Source: Nitrososphaerota archaeon | Lineage (GTDB): Archaea > Thermoproteota > Nitrososphaeria > Nitrososphaerales > Nitrosopumilaceae | Assembly (NCBI GenBank): GCA_028867735.1 | Contig: JAGWFW010000004.1 | Location: forward strand, 10,885 to 72,879 | Reading direction: 5' to 3' | Length of the DNA stretch: 61,995 nucleotides | Shown: positions 31,142 to 39,492 of the stretch, piece by piece | How positions within the stretch are numbered: the stretch's first letter is position 1 | How the letters are laid out: each line of letters opens with the position of its first letter | Made by a program: the position numbers and the translations under genes | Notes under the pieces: model-generated | What the model was told of the DNA's origin: nothing | Databases searched by the model: none | The model's input: the letters and a program-made list of their open reading frames with translations, nothing else

Positions 31142-32152
31142 ATGACTTCTACCGTTATTGTTGGAGGTTTTTTTGGAGATGAAGGCAAGGGTAAGATTGT
31201 CTCCTATCTTGCCATGAAAGATAATCCTGTAATAGCTGTCAGGGGCGGCGCAGGTCCTAATGCTGGCCACACTATAGAGCACGGAGGCAAGACATACAAA
31301 GTAAGGATGCTGCCAAGCGCATTTTTGAATCCTGGCACACGACTGTTGGTGGGACCAGGTGTAGTGGTAAGTCAAGAGGTCTTACTAAAAGAAATATCTG
31401 AATTTGGAGTCCAAGATAGGACTTTTGTTGACTACCAATGTGGAATTATAGAAGATTCCCACAAGGCAGCTGATTCGCAAGGCAGGTTGAAAGAATCTAT
31501 AGGCAGTACGGGAACAGGAACCGGACCTGCCAATGCTGATAGGGCCATGAGAATACTCAAGCTTGCCAAAGATGTAGACTCGCTAGCATTGTATCTTGAT
31601 GATATTCCAAACGCGGTTAATTTTGCACTGGAAAGAAAAGAAAAAGTAATGGTCGAGGGAACTCAGGGCACTTTTCTCTCATTATGGCATGGGACATACC
31701 CGTATGTTACTTCAAAAGATGTCACTGCATCTGGAATCTGTGCAGATGTGGGGCTGGGACCAAAAAATGTAGATGACGTCGTGGTCGTATTCAAATCATA
31801 TGTGACCAGAGTCGGAGAGGGGCCACTGAAAAATGAGCTTAGTCCAGAAAAAACTGCTGCAAAAGGATGGAAGGAGGTAGGTACCGTTACAGGCAGAACA
31901 AGGCGTGCGGCAGAATTTGATTTTGATCTTGCAAAAAGGGCCGTCATGCTAAACAGTGCAACGCAGATTGGAATAACAAAACTTGACGTGCTATATCCGG
32001 AATGTGCTCACATGCAGTCGTTTTCCGACCTTAGCTCGCCTGCCAAATATTTTATAAAAAATATTGAGGATCAGCTAAAGGTACCTGTAACCTTGATTGG
32101 AACAGGCCCAGATGTGAATGACACGATTGATAGACGCGACGAACTAAATTAA
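31142..32152 (+). CDS. purA: Adenylosuccinate synthetase
   Basis: Joins IMP and aspartate with GTP. The 336-residue protein is the short archaeal form. The P-loop GFFGDEGKGKIV covers residues 9-20, then AGPNAGHTI with catalytic His, GSTGTGTGPANADR, VEGTQGTFLSLWHG and TGRTRRAAEFD. TATA-like TTAAATATC precedes it. The purB product acts next in the pathway. Confidence 0.97.
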   Translation: MTSTVIVGGFFGDEGKGKIVSYLAMKDNPVIAVRGGAGPNAGHTIEHGGKTYKVRMLPSAFLNPGTRLLVGPGVVVSQEVLLKEISEFGVQDRTFVDYQCGIIEDSHKAADSQGRLKESIGSTGTGTGPANADRAMRILKLAKDVDSLALYLDDIPNAVNFALERKEKVMVEGTQGTFLSLWHGTYPYVTSKDVTASGICADVGLGPKNVDDVVVVFKSYVTRVGEGPLKNELSPEKTAAKGWKEVGTVTGRTRRAAEFDFDLAKRAVMLNSATQIGITKLDVLYPECAHMQSFSDLSSPAKYFIKNIEDQLKVPVTLIGTGPDVNDTIDRRDELN

Positions 32153-32193
32153 CAAACGACTACTTTTAATGGGGTAGTTTTAGGAGGGATTCT

Positions 32194-32850
32194 ATGTCCA
32201 AGCGTCCGTTTTATGTGGAGCTTTATGATATGATCGAGTTTTCAAGACTGGTCTGTGCATTGGAGCGAATTCCACGCACTTGTTTTTCTTTCGCACTTGA
32301 TGGCAAGGACATAATCTCAGTTCAGATGGACGTGCTAAAAGAAAGACCTGTGAACTATTACATACCAAACGCAAAATCTGGGCATTATCTATCCTATGGG
32401 TTTAAGGCGGCAAAGGAAGACTGTGACGTGGTCAACACAATAACAAATCCTACCTATCTCTACTCTCCAATCATACGCGTAAAATCAATGCCGGAATCGC
32501 TCAAGCCAGAGGCCGCGACCGATTCTGATCCTGCATATGAGCCGTTGGAGCTTGAGGATCTTGCAAGCCTGCTAAAGCTAAGCTACGGGTTTGAAGAGTC
32601 CCCCTTCCCATTATTCGTATTTCCTGAGGGAACAAGCTGGCTGGTGGGGATGTTCATGAATTTCAACGAGTCTGACGAATCATCGTACTTTTGCCACGTA
32701 AAGCTTGACTATGAGCCAATGAGGCCATTCCTAAAGTATTCCAGCAAAGACGGAATAGCGCCGTCCTTTGTTAGCAGCATAAACGAGCATGGATATTCAT
32801 ACCTTAAGGTAATAAAGCTAAAAGGCAGACATCCCCTAGTCAAACTATGA
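32194..32850 (+). CDS. Hypothetical protein, 218 residues
   Basis: A soluble protein with mixed strand and helix: FYVELYDMIEFSRLVCALER, CFSFALDGKDIISVQMDV, YLSYGFKAAKEDCDVV, then an acidic middle and FPLFVFPEGTSWLVGMFMNF. I recognise no catalytic motif. The stop overlaps the start of pyrF by four bases, so it may act in or be co-regulated with pyrimidine synthesis. Confidence 0.7.
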   Translation: MSKRPFYVELYDMIEFSRLVCALERIPRTCFSFALDGKDIISVQMDVLKERPVNYYIPNAKSGHYLSYGFKAAKEDCDVVNTITNPTYLYSPIIRVKSMPESLKPEAATDSDPAYEPLELEDLASLLKLSYGFEESPFPLFVFPEGTSWLVGMFMNFNESDESSYFCHVKLDYEPMRPFLKYSSKDGIAPSFVSSINEHGYSYLKVIKLKGRHPLVKL

Positions 32851-33599
32851 CGGGCTTTAGAAAAAGAATAGAACGAATCTCATCAGTAAAGGGCAGGATA
32901 ATACTTGCCAATGACCTAGACGACACCAATGTGGATAAATTGGAAAAGAAAACAATTTTTAACATAAAAAGACTGGGCAAGTATCTCTGTGCAGTTAAAC
33001 TCAATTTTCATGTGATGCTGCCCCTGGGTGAAAAAAGTCTGTCAAAAATAAATCAACTAGCTCATCGTGAAGGCCTGCAGACAATCGCTGATATGAAACT
33101 AAATGACATTGGAAATACCAACATGATCGCAATCAAGAGGCTGTGGAAGTGTGGGTTTGACGCAGTGATAGCAAACCCGATAATGGGGCCTGAAAATCTC
33201 AGAGAATTGGTCAGTACAGCTCACAGTGATGAACACGGGGTGATAGCACTTGTACACATGAGCCATCCCGGTGCAAAATTAGGATATGGTCTTGCTGTAA
33301 GAGATCCTGCAACAAAAAAAATACAAAAACTCCATAACCTGTTCCTGAAATGGTCATACTCTTCAAATGTTGACGGTATAGTGGTGGGTGCGACGGTTCC
33401 TGACATCATCAGTTATACAAAAAAAGCTGTCCGAGGCCGTTGTGACATATACTCACCCGGAGTGGGGACCCAGGGCGGAGACGCAAGAAAATCTCTGCAA
33501 GCAGGATCCAGATATCTGATAGTTGGAAGAACAATTCTTAATTCTAAAAACCAAATCCTAGAAGCAGAAAAACTACAGCGGCTAAGTCTCGAATCCTAA
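32847..33599 (+). CDS. pyrF: Orotidine 5'-phosphate decarboxylase
   Basis: Last step of UMP synthesis. The 250-residue barrel carries the K-D-K-D catalytic set: K51 in AVKLNFH, then D82, K84 and D87 in ADMKLNDIGNT. Later motifs are LVHMSHPGAKLG, VVGAT and the phosphate-binding SPGVGTQGGD and LIVGRTIL. It is longer than the usual 215-230 residues because of an N-terminal extension. Ends inside the convergent Nudix gene. Confidence 0.93.
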   Translation: MTGFRKRIERISSVKGRIILANDLDDTNVDKLEKKTIFNIKRLGKYLCAVKLNFHVMLPLGEKSLSKINQLAHREGLQTIADMKLNDIGNTNMIAIKRLWKCGFDAVIANPIMGPENLRELVSTAHSDEHGVIALVHMSHPGAKLGYGLAVRDPATKKIQKLHNLFLKWSYSSNVDGIVVGATVPDIISYTKKAVRGRCDIYSPGVGTQGGDARKSLQAGSRYLIVGRTILNSKNQILEAEKLQRLSLES

Positions 33600-33998
33600 C
33601 TCGCTTACCTTTCTCATCAAATCCTGGGCAGTCTTGTACGTTAGCTTTTGCATGGCATCGTTGAATTTGAGCCAAACGAATCCAAGGTGTTCGTGTGATA
33701 TTTCCACACGTTCTGTCGTAGTCTTTGCCAAAAAGAAGACTACCTCCTTGTGCACGAGTTTGCCATCTCGCTGGTAATGATACTGGACTTTGTCCTCAAA
33801 GCCATCTATAAAACTCACATCGGATATGCCTGTTTCCTCTTTGATTTCTCGCACAACTGTCTGCTTGAACGTCTCATCTTTCTCAATATTTCCTTTAACA
33901 AAATCCCAGTGTCCTGAAGGGTAGTTCAAAAGCAAATAGAATTTCCCTGACGGCGACTCGCGATATAGGATCGCTCCAGCCGATCTCTCTTCAAGCAT
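33582..33998 (-). CDS. Nudix hydrolase, Ap4A-type
   Basis: A 138-residue Nudix enzyme with an intact box: G36 through REIKEETG (G36, E42, R50, E51, E54, E55, G57). The N-terminal SAGAILYRESPSGKFYLLL is typical of bis(5'-nucleosyl)-tetraphosphatases that remove alarmone by-products of aminoacyl-tRNA synthetases. Substrate is inferred. Downstream on the same strand after uppS. Confidence 0.92.
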   Translation of the reverse strand: MLEERSAGAILYRESPSGKFYLLLNYPSGHWDFVKGNIEKDETFKQTVVREIKEETGISDVSFIDGFEDKVQYHYQRDGKLVHKEVVFFLAKTTTERVEISHEHLGFVWLKFNDAMQKLTYKTAQDLMRKVSELGFET

Positions 33999-34032
33999 GT
34001 AGTTGTAACTTTGAAACTAGTATTTCTCTTTT

Positions 34033-34794
34033 CTACTTGCCAAGTCTGCGTCTTCTTTTTTGGAATGTTCTTATGGCGCGCATCAGATCTATCTTTCTAA
34101 ATTCTGGCCAGTATATGTCCATGAAAACAAGCTCACTGTATGCACTTTGCCACATTAAAAATCCGCTCAGTCTTTTTTCACCCGATGTCCTCAGTATCAT
34201 GTCGGGAGAGGATTGTGGCAGATGCGACGTGTAAAGGCATGACTCTATCACCTCTTTATCTATCTGATTTACATCAAGGGAACCCTCCTTAATCCTGACG
34301 CCTATCTTCTTTACTGCATCCACCAATTCATTTTGTCCCCCGTATGCTATTGCTATGTTAAGATAGTGATTATCGTAGTCCTTTGTAGCTGTTTCCAGCT
34401 TGTTTAGTATCTCTTTTAAGAAATCTGGCAGTAGCTCAATGCTCCCAATTGCTTTTACTTTCATGCGGTTTTTGTGAATGCGCGGATCGTTGTACAGCTT
34501 TTCCAGCCTCTGGTTAATCAGATCGTAGAGGTATTCTAGTTCTCCATCGTTCCTGGCAAGGTTTTCTGCTGATAATACGTACAGGGTGATTATCTTGATG
34601 TTAAGTTCCTCGCACCAATCCAGCAGCTTTTCGACTGCGTCCGCTCCCCTAAAGTGCCCGTCTACCTTCAAGACCAGATTTCTCTTGGCCCATCTTCTAT
34701 TGCCATCAAGTATTATTGCTATGTGTTTTGGAATCTCCCCTGTCCGTATCTCTTTTTCAAGTTTTTTAGAATACAGGGTGTAAAAACCACCCAA
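34033..34794 (-). CDS. uppS: Cis-prenyltransferase (UPP synthase family)
   Basis: A 253-residue enzyme that adds cis-isoprene units to make the polyprenyl carrier for glycan export. Diphosphate loop HIAIILDGNRRWAKR, then TLYVLSAENLARNDGE, the central IAYGGQNELVDA and the C-terminal LPQSSPDMILRTSGEKRLS and FMDIYWPEF. In archaea the product is dolichol-type for N-glycosylation. It is 17 bases downstream of the DUF373 membrane gene on the same strand. Confidence 0.95.
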   Translation of the reverse strand: MGGFYTLYSKKLEKEIRTGEIPKHIAIILDGNRRWAKRNLVLKVDGHFRGADAVEKLLDWCEELNIKIITLYVLSAENLARNDGELEYLYDLINQRLEKLYNDPRIHKNRMKVKAIGSIELLPDFLKEILNKLETATKDYDNHYLNIAIAYGGQNELVDAVKKIGVRIKEGSLDVNQIDKEVIESCLYTSHLPQSSPDMILRTSGEKRLSGFLMWQSAYSELVFMDIYWPEFRKIDLMRAIRTFQKRRRRLGK

Positions 34795-34811
34795 CTGGAA
34801 AGTTTTATCTT

Positions 34812-35960
34812 TTATTCCGATAGTACCTCGCCACCCTTCTTCCTTCTATACTTGTGGAAGAGCAGTGACGCTGATATCAGTATTACTGCCAAGCCTAAAA
34901 GCAACGGCGGGATGAGCGTGAAAGGACTCTCATCTTTTGTCACAACTATTGTAAACTGTGCAATGATCGGATAGAGAGTCAAAAGCACGATGATCCTAAG
35001 TATGTCGGTAATTGATCTTATGCTTCCCCTGAACCAGCTGCTAAGCAGTGACCCTCCAAACATGCAACCAATTCCCATCCAGAGAAACGGTAGCATTCCA
35101 GCTACAAACATGCCGATTGTTTGTTTGTTGGCAACCAGCTTGAGTATCTCGTCTGGCTTTGCAGTTGATATTTGTGAACTGATGGCACCGACCCCAGCTG
35201 TTATTGATGCAAGAACAAAAATAATTCCTGCCACTAGCGTAAACACCCTGATGAATCCTGCAGGAGTCGGTTTTGTCCACTGCGACCACGCCCTGTCGAT
35301 ATCAAACGCCCTGATAAGAAATGCCCCGCCCAGAATGCTTACCATTACGGCAAAAATTTCTTTGGTAAGTCCAAGTACTGTTGCAATTCCTCCTAGCACC
35401 AGTAAGATTCCTGGAACCCCGAGAAAGAACTTGGAATACTTTGAATCAAAGGCAATAGCTTTCAGATACCTTCCAAATACTGCATAGGAATATTCCACAC
35501 TTCTGCTGACCCTCATGACAACTCGTTTGACTGACACTATTGGCAAAACATTTTGAATTATTGGAATCACACTCTCATCGTCTTCTCCATCTGATACAAT
35601 GACCGCACCGTTTGCTGAAAATGCCTGCACTATGGTTTTTACCTGCAAAACAATTTTTTCATCGCCTTGCACACCCTTGTTTTCTGTTCCGGAAACAATT
35701 GCCACTTCTGCTTGGTATCCCTTGCTAATCAAATCTTCAAAGGTCTTGACTGCGGCAAAAATGGAGTTGGAATCTGCATCTTCTGGATCCTCAAGAGCTA
35801 GTCGTTGTGCCGCCTCTATGCATGCATTTCTTCCCACTATTGGGGTGGCAACACCTGCTTTACTCCCAATGTCATCATCCCTGTCAACGCATATTACAAG
35901 TAATCTGCTGGTTTTCGTTCCTGTACTTTCTTTATGCAGGCCTGCCTCCTTGGTTGACAT
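34812..35960 (-). CDS. DUF373-family membrane protein
   Basis: About 382 residues (ATG 35960; another at 35969). The N-terminal soluble part carries the DUF373 signatures LLVICVDRDDDIGSKAGV, TPIVGRNACIEAAQRLAL, EDPEDADSNSIFAAVKTFE and VSGTENKGV. The rest has about six hydrophobic helices, for example FFLGVPGILLVLGGIATVLG and PLLLGLAVILISASLLF. The family is widespread in archaea and uncharacterised. Upstream of uppS in what looks like one transcript. Confidence 0.92.
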   Translation of the reverse strand: MSTKEAGLHKESTGTKTSRLLVICVDRDDDIGSKAGVATPIVGRNACIEAAQRLALEDPEDADSNSIFAAVKTFEDLISKGYQAEVAIVSGTENKGVQGDEKIVLQVKTIVQAFSANGAVIVSDGEDDESVIPIIQNVLPIVSVKRVVMRVSRSVEYSYAVFGRYLKAIAFDSKYSKFFLGVPGILLVLGGIATVLGLTKEIFAVMVSILGGAFLIRAFDIDRAWSQWTKPTPAGFIRVFTLVAGIIFVLASITAGVGAISSQISTAKPDEILKLVANKQTIGMFVAGMLPFLWMGIGCMFGGSLLSSWFRGSIRSITDILRIIVLLTLYPIIAQFTIVVTKDESPFTLIPPLLLGLAVILISASLLFHKYRRKKGGEVLSE

Positions 35961-36060
35961 GATACACAAAAATCGTATTTCCTATTAATTAATCTAATTT
36001 ATGCCAAATATTGTCCAAATTGAAGAAAGTTTTGACCATATGAGGGTATTTTTGATAATC

Positions 36061-36558
36061 TCAGGGTTTTGTCTCATTAGATTTGACAATAAATGAGTCC
36101 GTATCGTTTTTCAACGAGTCCATCTTTGACATCTCATCTGACAGGTCGCTGGGGGAGATGCCGCTCTTCATCTTGCTTGCCAACGAGATGCTCTCAGTGA
36201 GATAATCATTGTATTTTTTCAAGGCCTCTGCATAGTTGAGATAGCTCTCCCTCCATTGTGCTGGAGGGTTGCTCTCTATAAGCTCGGATATGAGAGAGGT
36301 GGTCTGGGTTGATGATGTTTGTGCCATGGTTGTAAATTCATCAGGTGAGAGGGTGTTGTTTAGCATGCTCTTTAGGTTCGCATCCATCGCTGCCATTATC
36401 AAGGCATGCCTTTCTTTGACCCCTTCAAGCTCATTTCCATAATCTGATACAACAATTGATGATCCGTGGTTTTGTGGAAGTATCCATGCAACAGAACTAC
36501 CTGCTGCTATGGCACCGAGTATGATCACTGTGATGATTATGCCTTTCCTGGTTGCCAT
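36061..36558 (-). CDS. Exported or membrane-anchored helical protein
   Basis: A 165-residue protein with an N-terminal hydrophobic segment, IIITVIILGAIAAGSSVAWI (residues 7-26), and an otherwise helical, hydrophilic outer part: KERHALIMAAMDANLKSML, a Ser/Thr-rich turn and ENSIS-like coiled-coil region (YLNYAEALKKYNDYLTESI). No catalytic motif. Probably surface facing. Confidence 0.75.
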   Translation of the reverse strand: MATRKGIIITVIILGAIAAGSSVAWILPQNHGSSIVVSDYGNELEGVKERHALIMAAMDANLKSMLNNTLSPDEFTTMAQTSSTQTTSLISELIESNPPAQWRESYLNYAEALKKYNDYLTESISLASKMKSGISPSDLSDEMSKMDSLKNDTDSFIVKSNETKP

Positions 36559-36813
36559 TCAAATGACTCTTTTTAAGCAGTTTAAAAGTATACCTCGTGG
36601 GTAGAACAATTTGATGATTCAATTATCCAACCTGTTAATTTCTTCGAGTTGGATCATTTCAACCTAAGAAATATCAAAAAAGTAGAACTATTTGTATAAA
36701 TTCTCTACATGTGATCTGAGAAAGACATTGTAAAAATTTAACAGCCTCTAGCGTATAGTGAAATAATTTTTACAGCGTCTTGCTAAATACCACTTCTTTC
36801 GTAAGAAGATGAA
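36559..36813. other. Intergenic gap of about 255 bases
   Basis: A+T-rich divergent promoter region between the exported helical protein and the zinc ribbon. It contains no coding frame or stable hairpin that I can see. Confidence 0.4.
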
Positions 36814-36957
36814 ATGACTCAAGCCTACTGCGTCAAATGCAGGAAGAAAGTCGAGATCGCAAATCCAAAAGAAGTTAAGCTAAAGAATGGACGACCTGCG
36901 GTAAAGGGACAATGCCCAAAATGTGGTACTAACGTCTTCCGAATAGGAAAGCCTTAG
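36814..36957 (+). CDS. DUF5679-type small zinc-ribbon protein
   Basis: Forty-seven residues: AYCVKCRKKVEIANPKEV and KGQCPKCGTNVFRIGKP, two CxxC knuckles. This form is known as DUF5679 and is widespread in archaea, often near informational genes. It precedes aIF2-beta by 65 bases. Candidate RNA or ribosome-associated ribbon, unproven. Confidence 0.85.
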   Translation: MTQAYCVKCRKKVEIANPKEVKLKNGRPAVKGQCPKCGTNVFRIGKP

Positions 36958-37022
36958 GGGACCACTTTCTTCTTTTTTGAAACATAAATCAATATAGGTA
37001 GCAGTATTGCTCCACAAAACAG

Positions 37023-37445
37023 TTGACAAAAAACGATTATGAAAAACTGCTCAAGAAAGTGCAGGATAAAGTTTCTGAAATTAGAAAGGACTCTACATCT
37101 AGATTTGAGCTTCCCAAGGTTGACATAATGTGGCAAGGAAATAGGACATTCTTCCGAAACTTTCCAGAATTTCCCAAAGTCTTACGTAGGGAACCTGAAA
37201 AAATACTTCAGTATCTTTCTAAGGAATTTGCAACCCCGGCTCAATATGCAGGTGACAAGGCTGTATTTGTAGGCAAAAAGGAACCTCATGAATTCACGTC
37301 TCTTCTAACCCGATATGTAAAAGAGTATGTAGAGTGTCCAATGTGCAAAAGTCCGGATACTAGAGTGGAAAAATCAAATCGCGTACATTTTCTTGTATGT
37401 GAGGCTTGTGGCGCTAAATCCTCTCTAAAGGGCCAATATGCATAA
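37023..37445 (+). CDS. Translation initiation factor aIF2 subunit beta
   Basis: Part of the heterotrimer that brings Met-tRNAi to the ribosome. The 140-residue protein starts at TTG 37023 and has the helical domain KNDYEKLLKKVQDKVSEI, the core VDIMWQGNRTFFRNFPEF and the zinc ribbon CPMCKSPDTRVEKSNR...CEACG (C105, C108, C126, C129). Its stop touches the next start, opening the cluster aIF2-beta, DUF424, aIF1A, RIO1, KH, Top6B, Top6A. Confidence 0.96.
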   Translation: MTKNDYEKLLKKVQDKVSEIRKDSTSRFELPKVDIMWQGNRTFFRNFPEFPKVLRREPEKILQYLSKEFATPAQYAGDKAVFVGKKEPHEFTSLLTRYVKEYVECPMCKSPDTRVEKSNRVHFLVCEACGAKSSLKGQYA

Positions 37446-37741
37446 TGGCCTTTGCCGTACGAATCGTTAATTATCAACGCAACAAGATGTTGAACATATG
37501 TGATGCTGAGCTGGTGGGAAGAACATTAGTTGAAGCAGATCTGACCATCAATATGACCAAAAGTTATTTTGGAGAAAGAGTTGTGGATGAAAAAGAAGCA
37601 GAACAACTGCTACGAAATTCTTCAATCATCAACATGGTTGGAGAAAAAACAATTGCACTCTCTGTAAAAACTGGAGTAGGCTCTGCAAAAGGAGTAAAAA
37701 AAATTGACGGCATTCCATTCCTTCTAGTTTTCAAATTCTGA
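37445..37741 (+). CDS. DUF424 family protein
   Basis: Ninety-eight residues with KMLNICDAELVGRTLVEADL, YFGERVVDEKEAEQLLRNSS and IINMVGEKTIALSVKTG. This small family sits between archaeal initiation-factor genes and is predicted to take part in translation. Start codon overlaps the aIF2-beta stop by one base. Confidence 0.9.
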   Translation: MAFAVRIVNYQRNKMLNICDAELVGRTLVEADLTINMTKSYFGERVVDEKEAEQLLRNSSIINMVGEKTIALSVKTGVGSAKGVKKIDGIPFLLVFKF

Positions 37742-37788
37742 AAATACAACAGTTATATACGTACTGAGTAGATCGAAGACTGAGAATT

Positions 37789-38100
37789 TTGGGAAAGCGC
37801 AAAGTACTAAACGAAAGCGAACTTAAGGAAATGAAAATACCTCAAGAAGGAGAAATGCTTGGAAGAGTCATTAAACTATTGGGCAGTGATCATATTTTGG
37901 TAAGATGTACTGATGAAAAAACGAGGATGGGTAGAATTCGAGGCAAGCTCAAACGAAAAATATGGATTCGTGACAATGACATTGTTACCATAGCTCCGTG
38001 GGATTTCAAAGCTGATGACCGAGGGGACATTATATGGAGATATACATTATCACAGGTAGACTGGTTAAAGGAAAACGGACACCTGCCAAAAGATTTCTGA
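37789..38100 (+). CDS. Translation initiation factor aIF1A
   Basis: An S1/OB-fold factor of 103 residues that binds the decoding site. Motifs are PQEGEMLGRVIKLLGSDHIL, VRCTDEKTRMGRIRGKLKRK and the basic IWIRDNDIVTIAPWDF. The start is TTG 37789 with TATA-like AGTTATATACG about 35 bases before it. No eukaryote-like acidic tail. Confidence 0.96.
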   Translation: MGKRKVLNESELKEMKIPQEGEMLGRVIKLLGSDHILVRCTDEKTRMGRIRGKLKRKIWIRDNDIVTIAPWDFKADDRGDIIWRYTLSQVDWLKENGHLPKDF

Positions 38101-38137
38101 TAGCGTAATCAATTTTACCAAGTCCGTTTAATTTACA

Positions 38138-38923
38138 ATGTTGACTGACGAACTTCAGAAAAAACTGGCAAAACGTATCGATGGAAGGCTTTTAGAAAAA
38201 GAAAGAGAAAAAAAATCTGAAAAAGACGGATTCGACAAAAACAAAGTCATCGATGAGGTTTTTGACAAGTCAACAACCATGACTGTTTCAGGATTAAAAA
38301 ATTCTGGAACAATCTCTTATGTGAATGGGGCCGTTGGTTCTGGCAAGGAATCTAAGACATACTGGGCCGTGAGTCCTTCCGGAAAGGATCTTGCGCTAAA
38401 GATATACCTTGTAGCAACCTCAAACTTCAAAAAGAGACATCCGTATCTGCTGGGAGACCAGAGATTTACAAAATTAAGAAAAGGTACGAGGCACCTCGTT
38501 GAGCTCTGGGCGCAGAAAGAATTTGCAAATCTCAGCCATTGCTTTGACAGCAAAATACCCTGCATCAGGCCAATAACTGTGATTAAGAATGTACTTGTGA
38601 TGGATTTTATGGGAAAAAACGGTGTGCCTGAACCCATATTGGTAGAAACTGAAGTCGACTACAAAGACTATGAGCAGGCAATCTCTATTATTGATGACTT
38701 GTACAATAAGGCAAAGATAGTACACGCCGATTTTTCCGAATATAACATATTCAAGACAGAAAAAGGACTGGTGGTCTTTGATTTCGGATCTGCTGTAGAA
38801 TCCAGACATCCTAACGCGCTGGAGTTTCTTGAGAGAGACATTAAAAATATAACCAAATTCTTTGTTAAGAGGGGATTGACTGTTACAAATCCGGCTGATG
38901 TGATAAAGAGGATAATGAAATGA
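38138..38923 (+). CDS. RIO1-type serine/threonine kinase
   Basis: A 261-residue atypical kinase used in late small-subunit maturation. P-loop region VGSGKESKTYWAV, the Lys in LALKIYL, catalytic IVHADFSEYNIF (Asp and Asn) and metal-binding VFDFGSAVE. The N-terminal charged helix (RLLEKEREKKSEKDG) is family-typical. It overlaps the KH gene start by four bases; the KH protein is a small-subunit maturation factor too. Confidence 0.95.
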   Translation: MLTDELQKKLAKRIDGRLLEKEREKKSEKDGFDKNKVIDEVFDKSTTMTVSGLKNSGTISYVNGAVGSGKESKTYWAVSPSGKDLALKIYLVATSNFKKRHPYLLGDQRFTKLRKGTRHLVELWAQKEFANLSHCFDSKIPCIRPITVIKNVLVMDFMGKNGVPEPILVETEVDYKDYEQAISIIDDLYNKAKIVHADFSEYNIFKTEKGLVVFDFGSAVESRHPNALEFLERDIKNITKFFVKRGLTVTNPADVIKRIMK

Positions 38924-39492
38924 TCTTTGAAAAAACCATATTGATCCCTCTGGAAAGAGTAGGGGCTTTAATAGGAAAGTCTGGAAAAGTAAAGGCCAAG
39001 ATAGAAAAGATCTGCTCGGTTTCTTTACTGATTGATGGCAAGACAGGAGAGGTTATTATTAGAGGCTCAGATGATGTCGAGAACATGTTGCCGTTTAAAG
39101 CAGAAGAGATTGTCTTAGCAATAGGGAGGGGGTTTTCTCCTGACAAAGCACTGAGACTACTTGAAGGCGAAAATTCATTACACATAATTGATTTACGGGA
39201 ATTCGTGGGCAAGTCAACGTCGCAAATAGAACGGGTAAAGGGCAGAATAATAGGCGAGGGTGGAAGAGTTCGAAAAAACATTGAGGATCTAAGTGGAGCT
39301 AGTGTTTCAGTTTATGGACGTACAGTTGCAATAATAGGTGAAGGAAGACAATTACGATCTGCTGTACAGGCAATTGCCGCTCTTTCAAACGGCAGCACAC
39401 ATGGCAAAGTTTACAATGATCTCCAAGATTCAAGGAGACGACAAAAGATGGAAAAATTACAACTCTGGGAGGGTGAAAACGTCTTTGAGTAA
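38920..39492 (+). CDS. KH-domain RNA-processing protein (Pno1/Dim2-like)
   Basis: A 190-residue protein with two KH domains: LERVGALIGKSGKVKAKIEK and ERVKGRIIGEGGRVRKNIED (GxxG loops GKSG and GEGG). It resembles Pno1/Krr1, which bind 16S/18S precursors. It is co-transcribed with RIO1, its eukaryotic functional partner in 40S assembly. The end overlaps the Top6B start. Confidence 0.93.
   Translation: MIFEKTILIPLERVGALIGKSGKVKAKIEKICSVSLLIDGKTGEVIIRGSDDVENMLPFKAEEIVLAIGRGFSPDKALRLLEGENSLHIIDLREFVGKSTSQIERVKGRIIGEGGRVRKNIEDLSGASVSVYGRTVAIIGEGRQLRSAVQAIAALSNGSTHGKVYNDLQDSRRRQKMEKLQLWEGENVFE
39469..39477 (+). promoter_or_regulatory. Shine-Dalgarno of top6B within the KH gene
   Basis: GGAGGGTGA lies seven bases before TTG 39485. 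It is one of the few clear Shine-Dalgarno sites in the window and settles the Top6B start over GTG 39473. Confidence 0.6.

Noticed and set aside
39338-39484. Longer Top6B start
   Set aside because: It lies inside the KH gene, and the Shine-Dalgarno supports TTG 39485.
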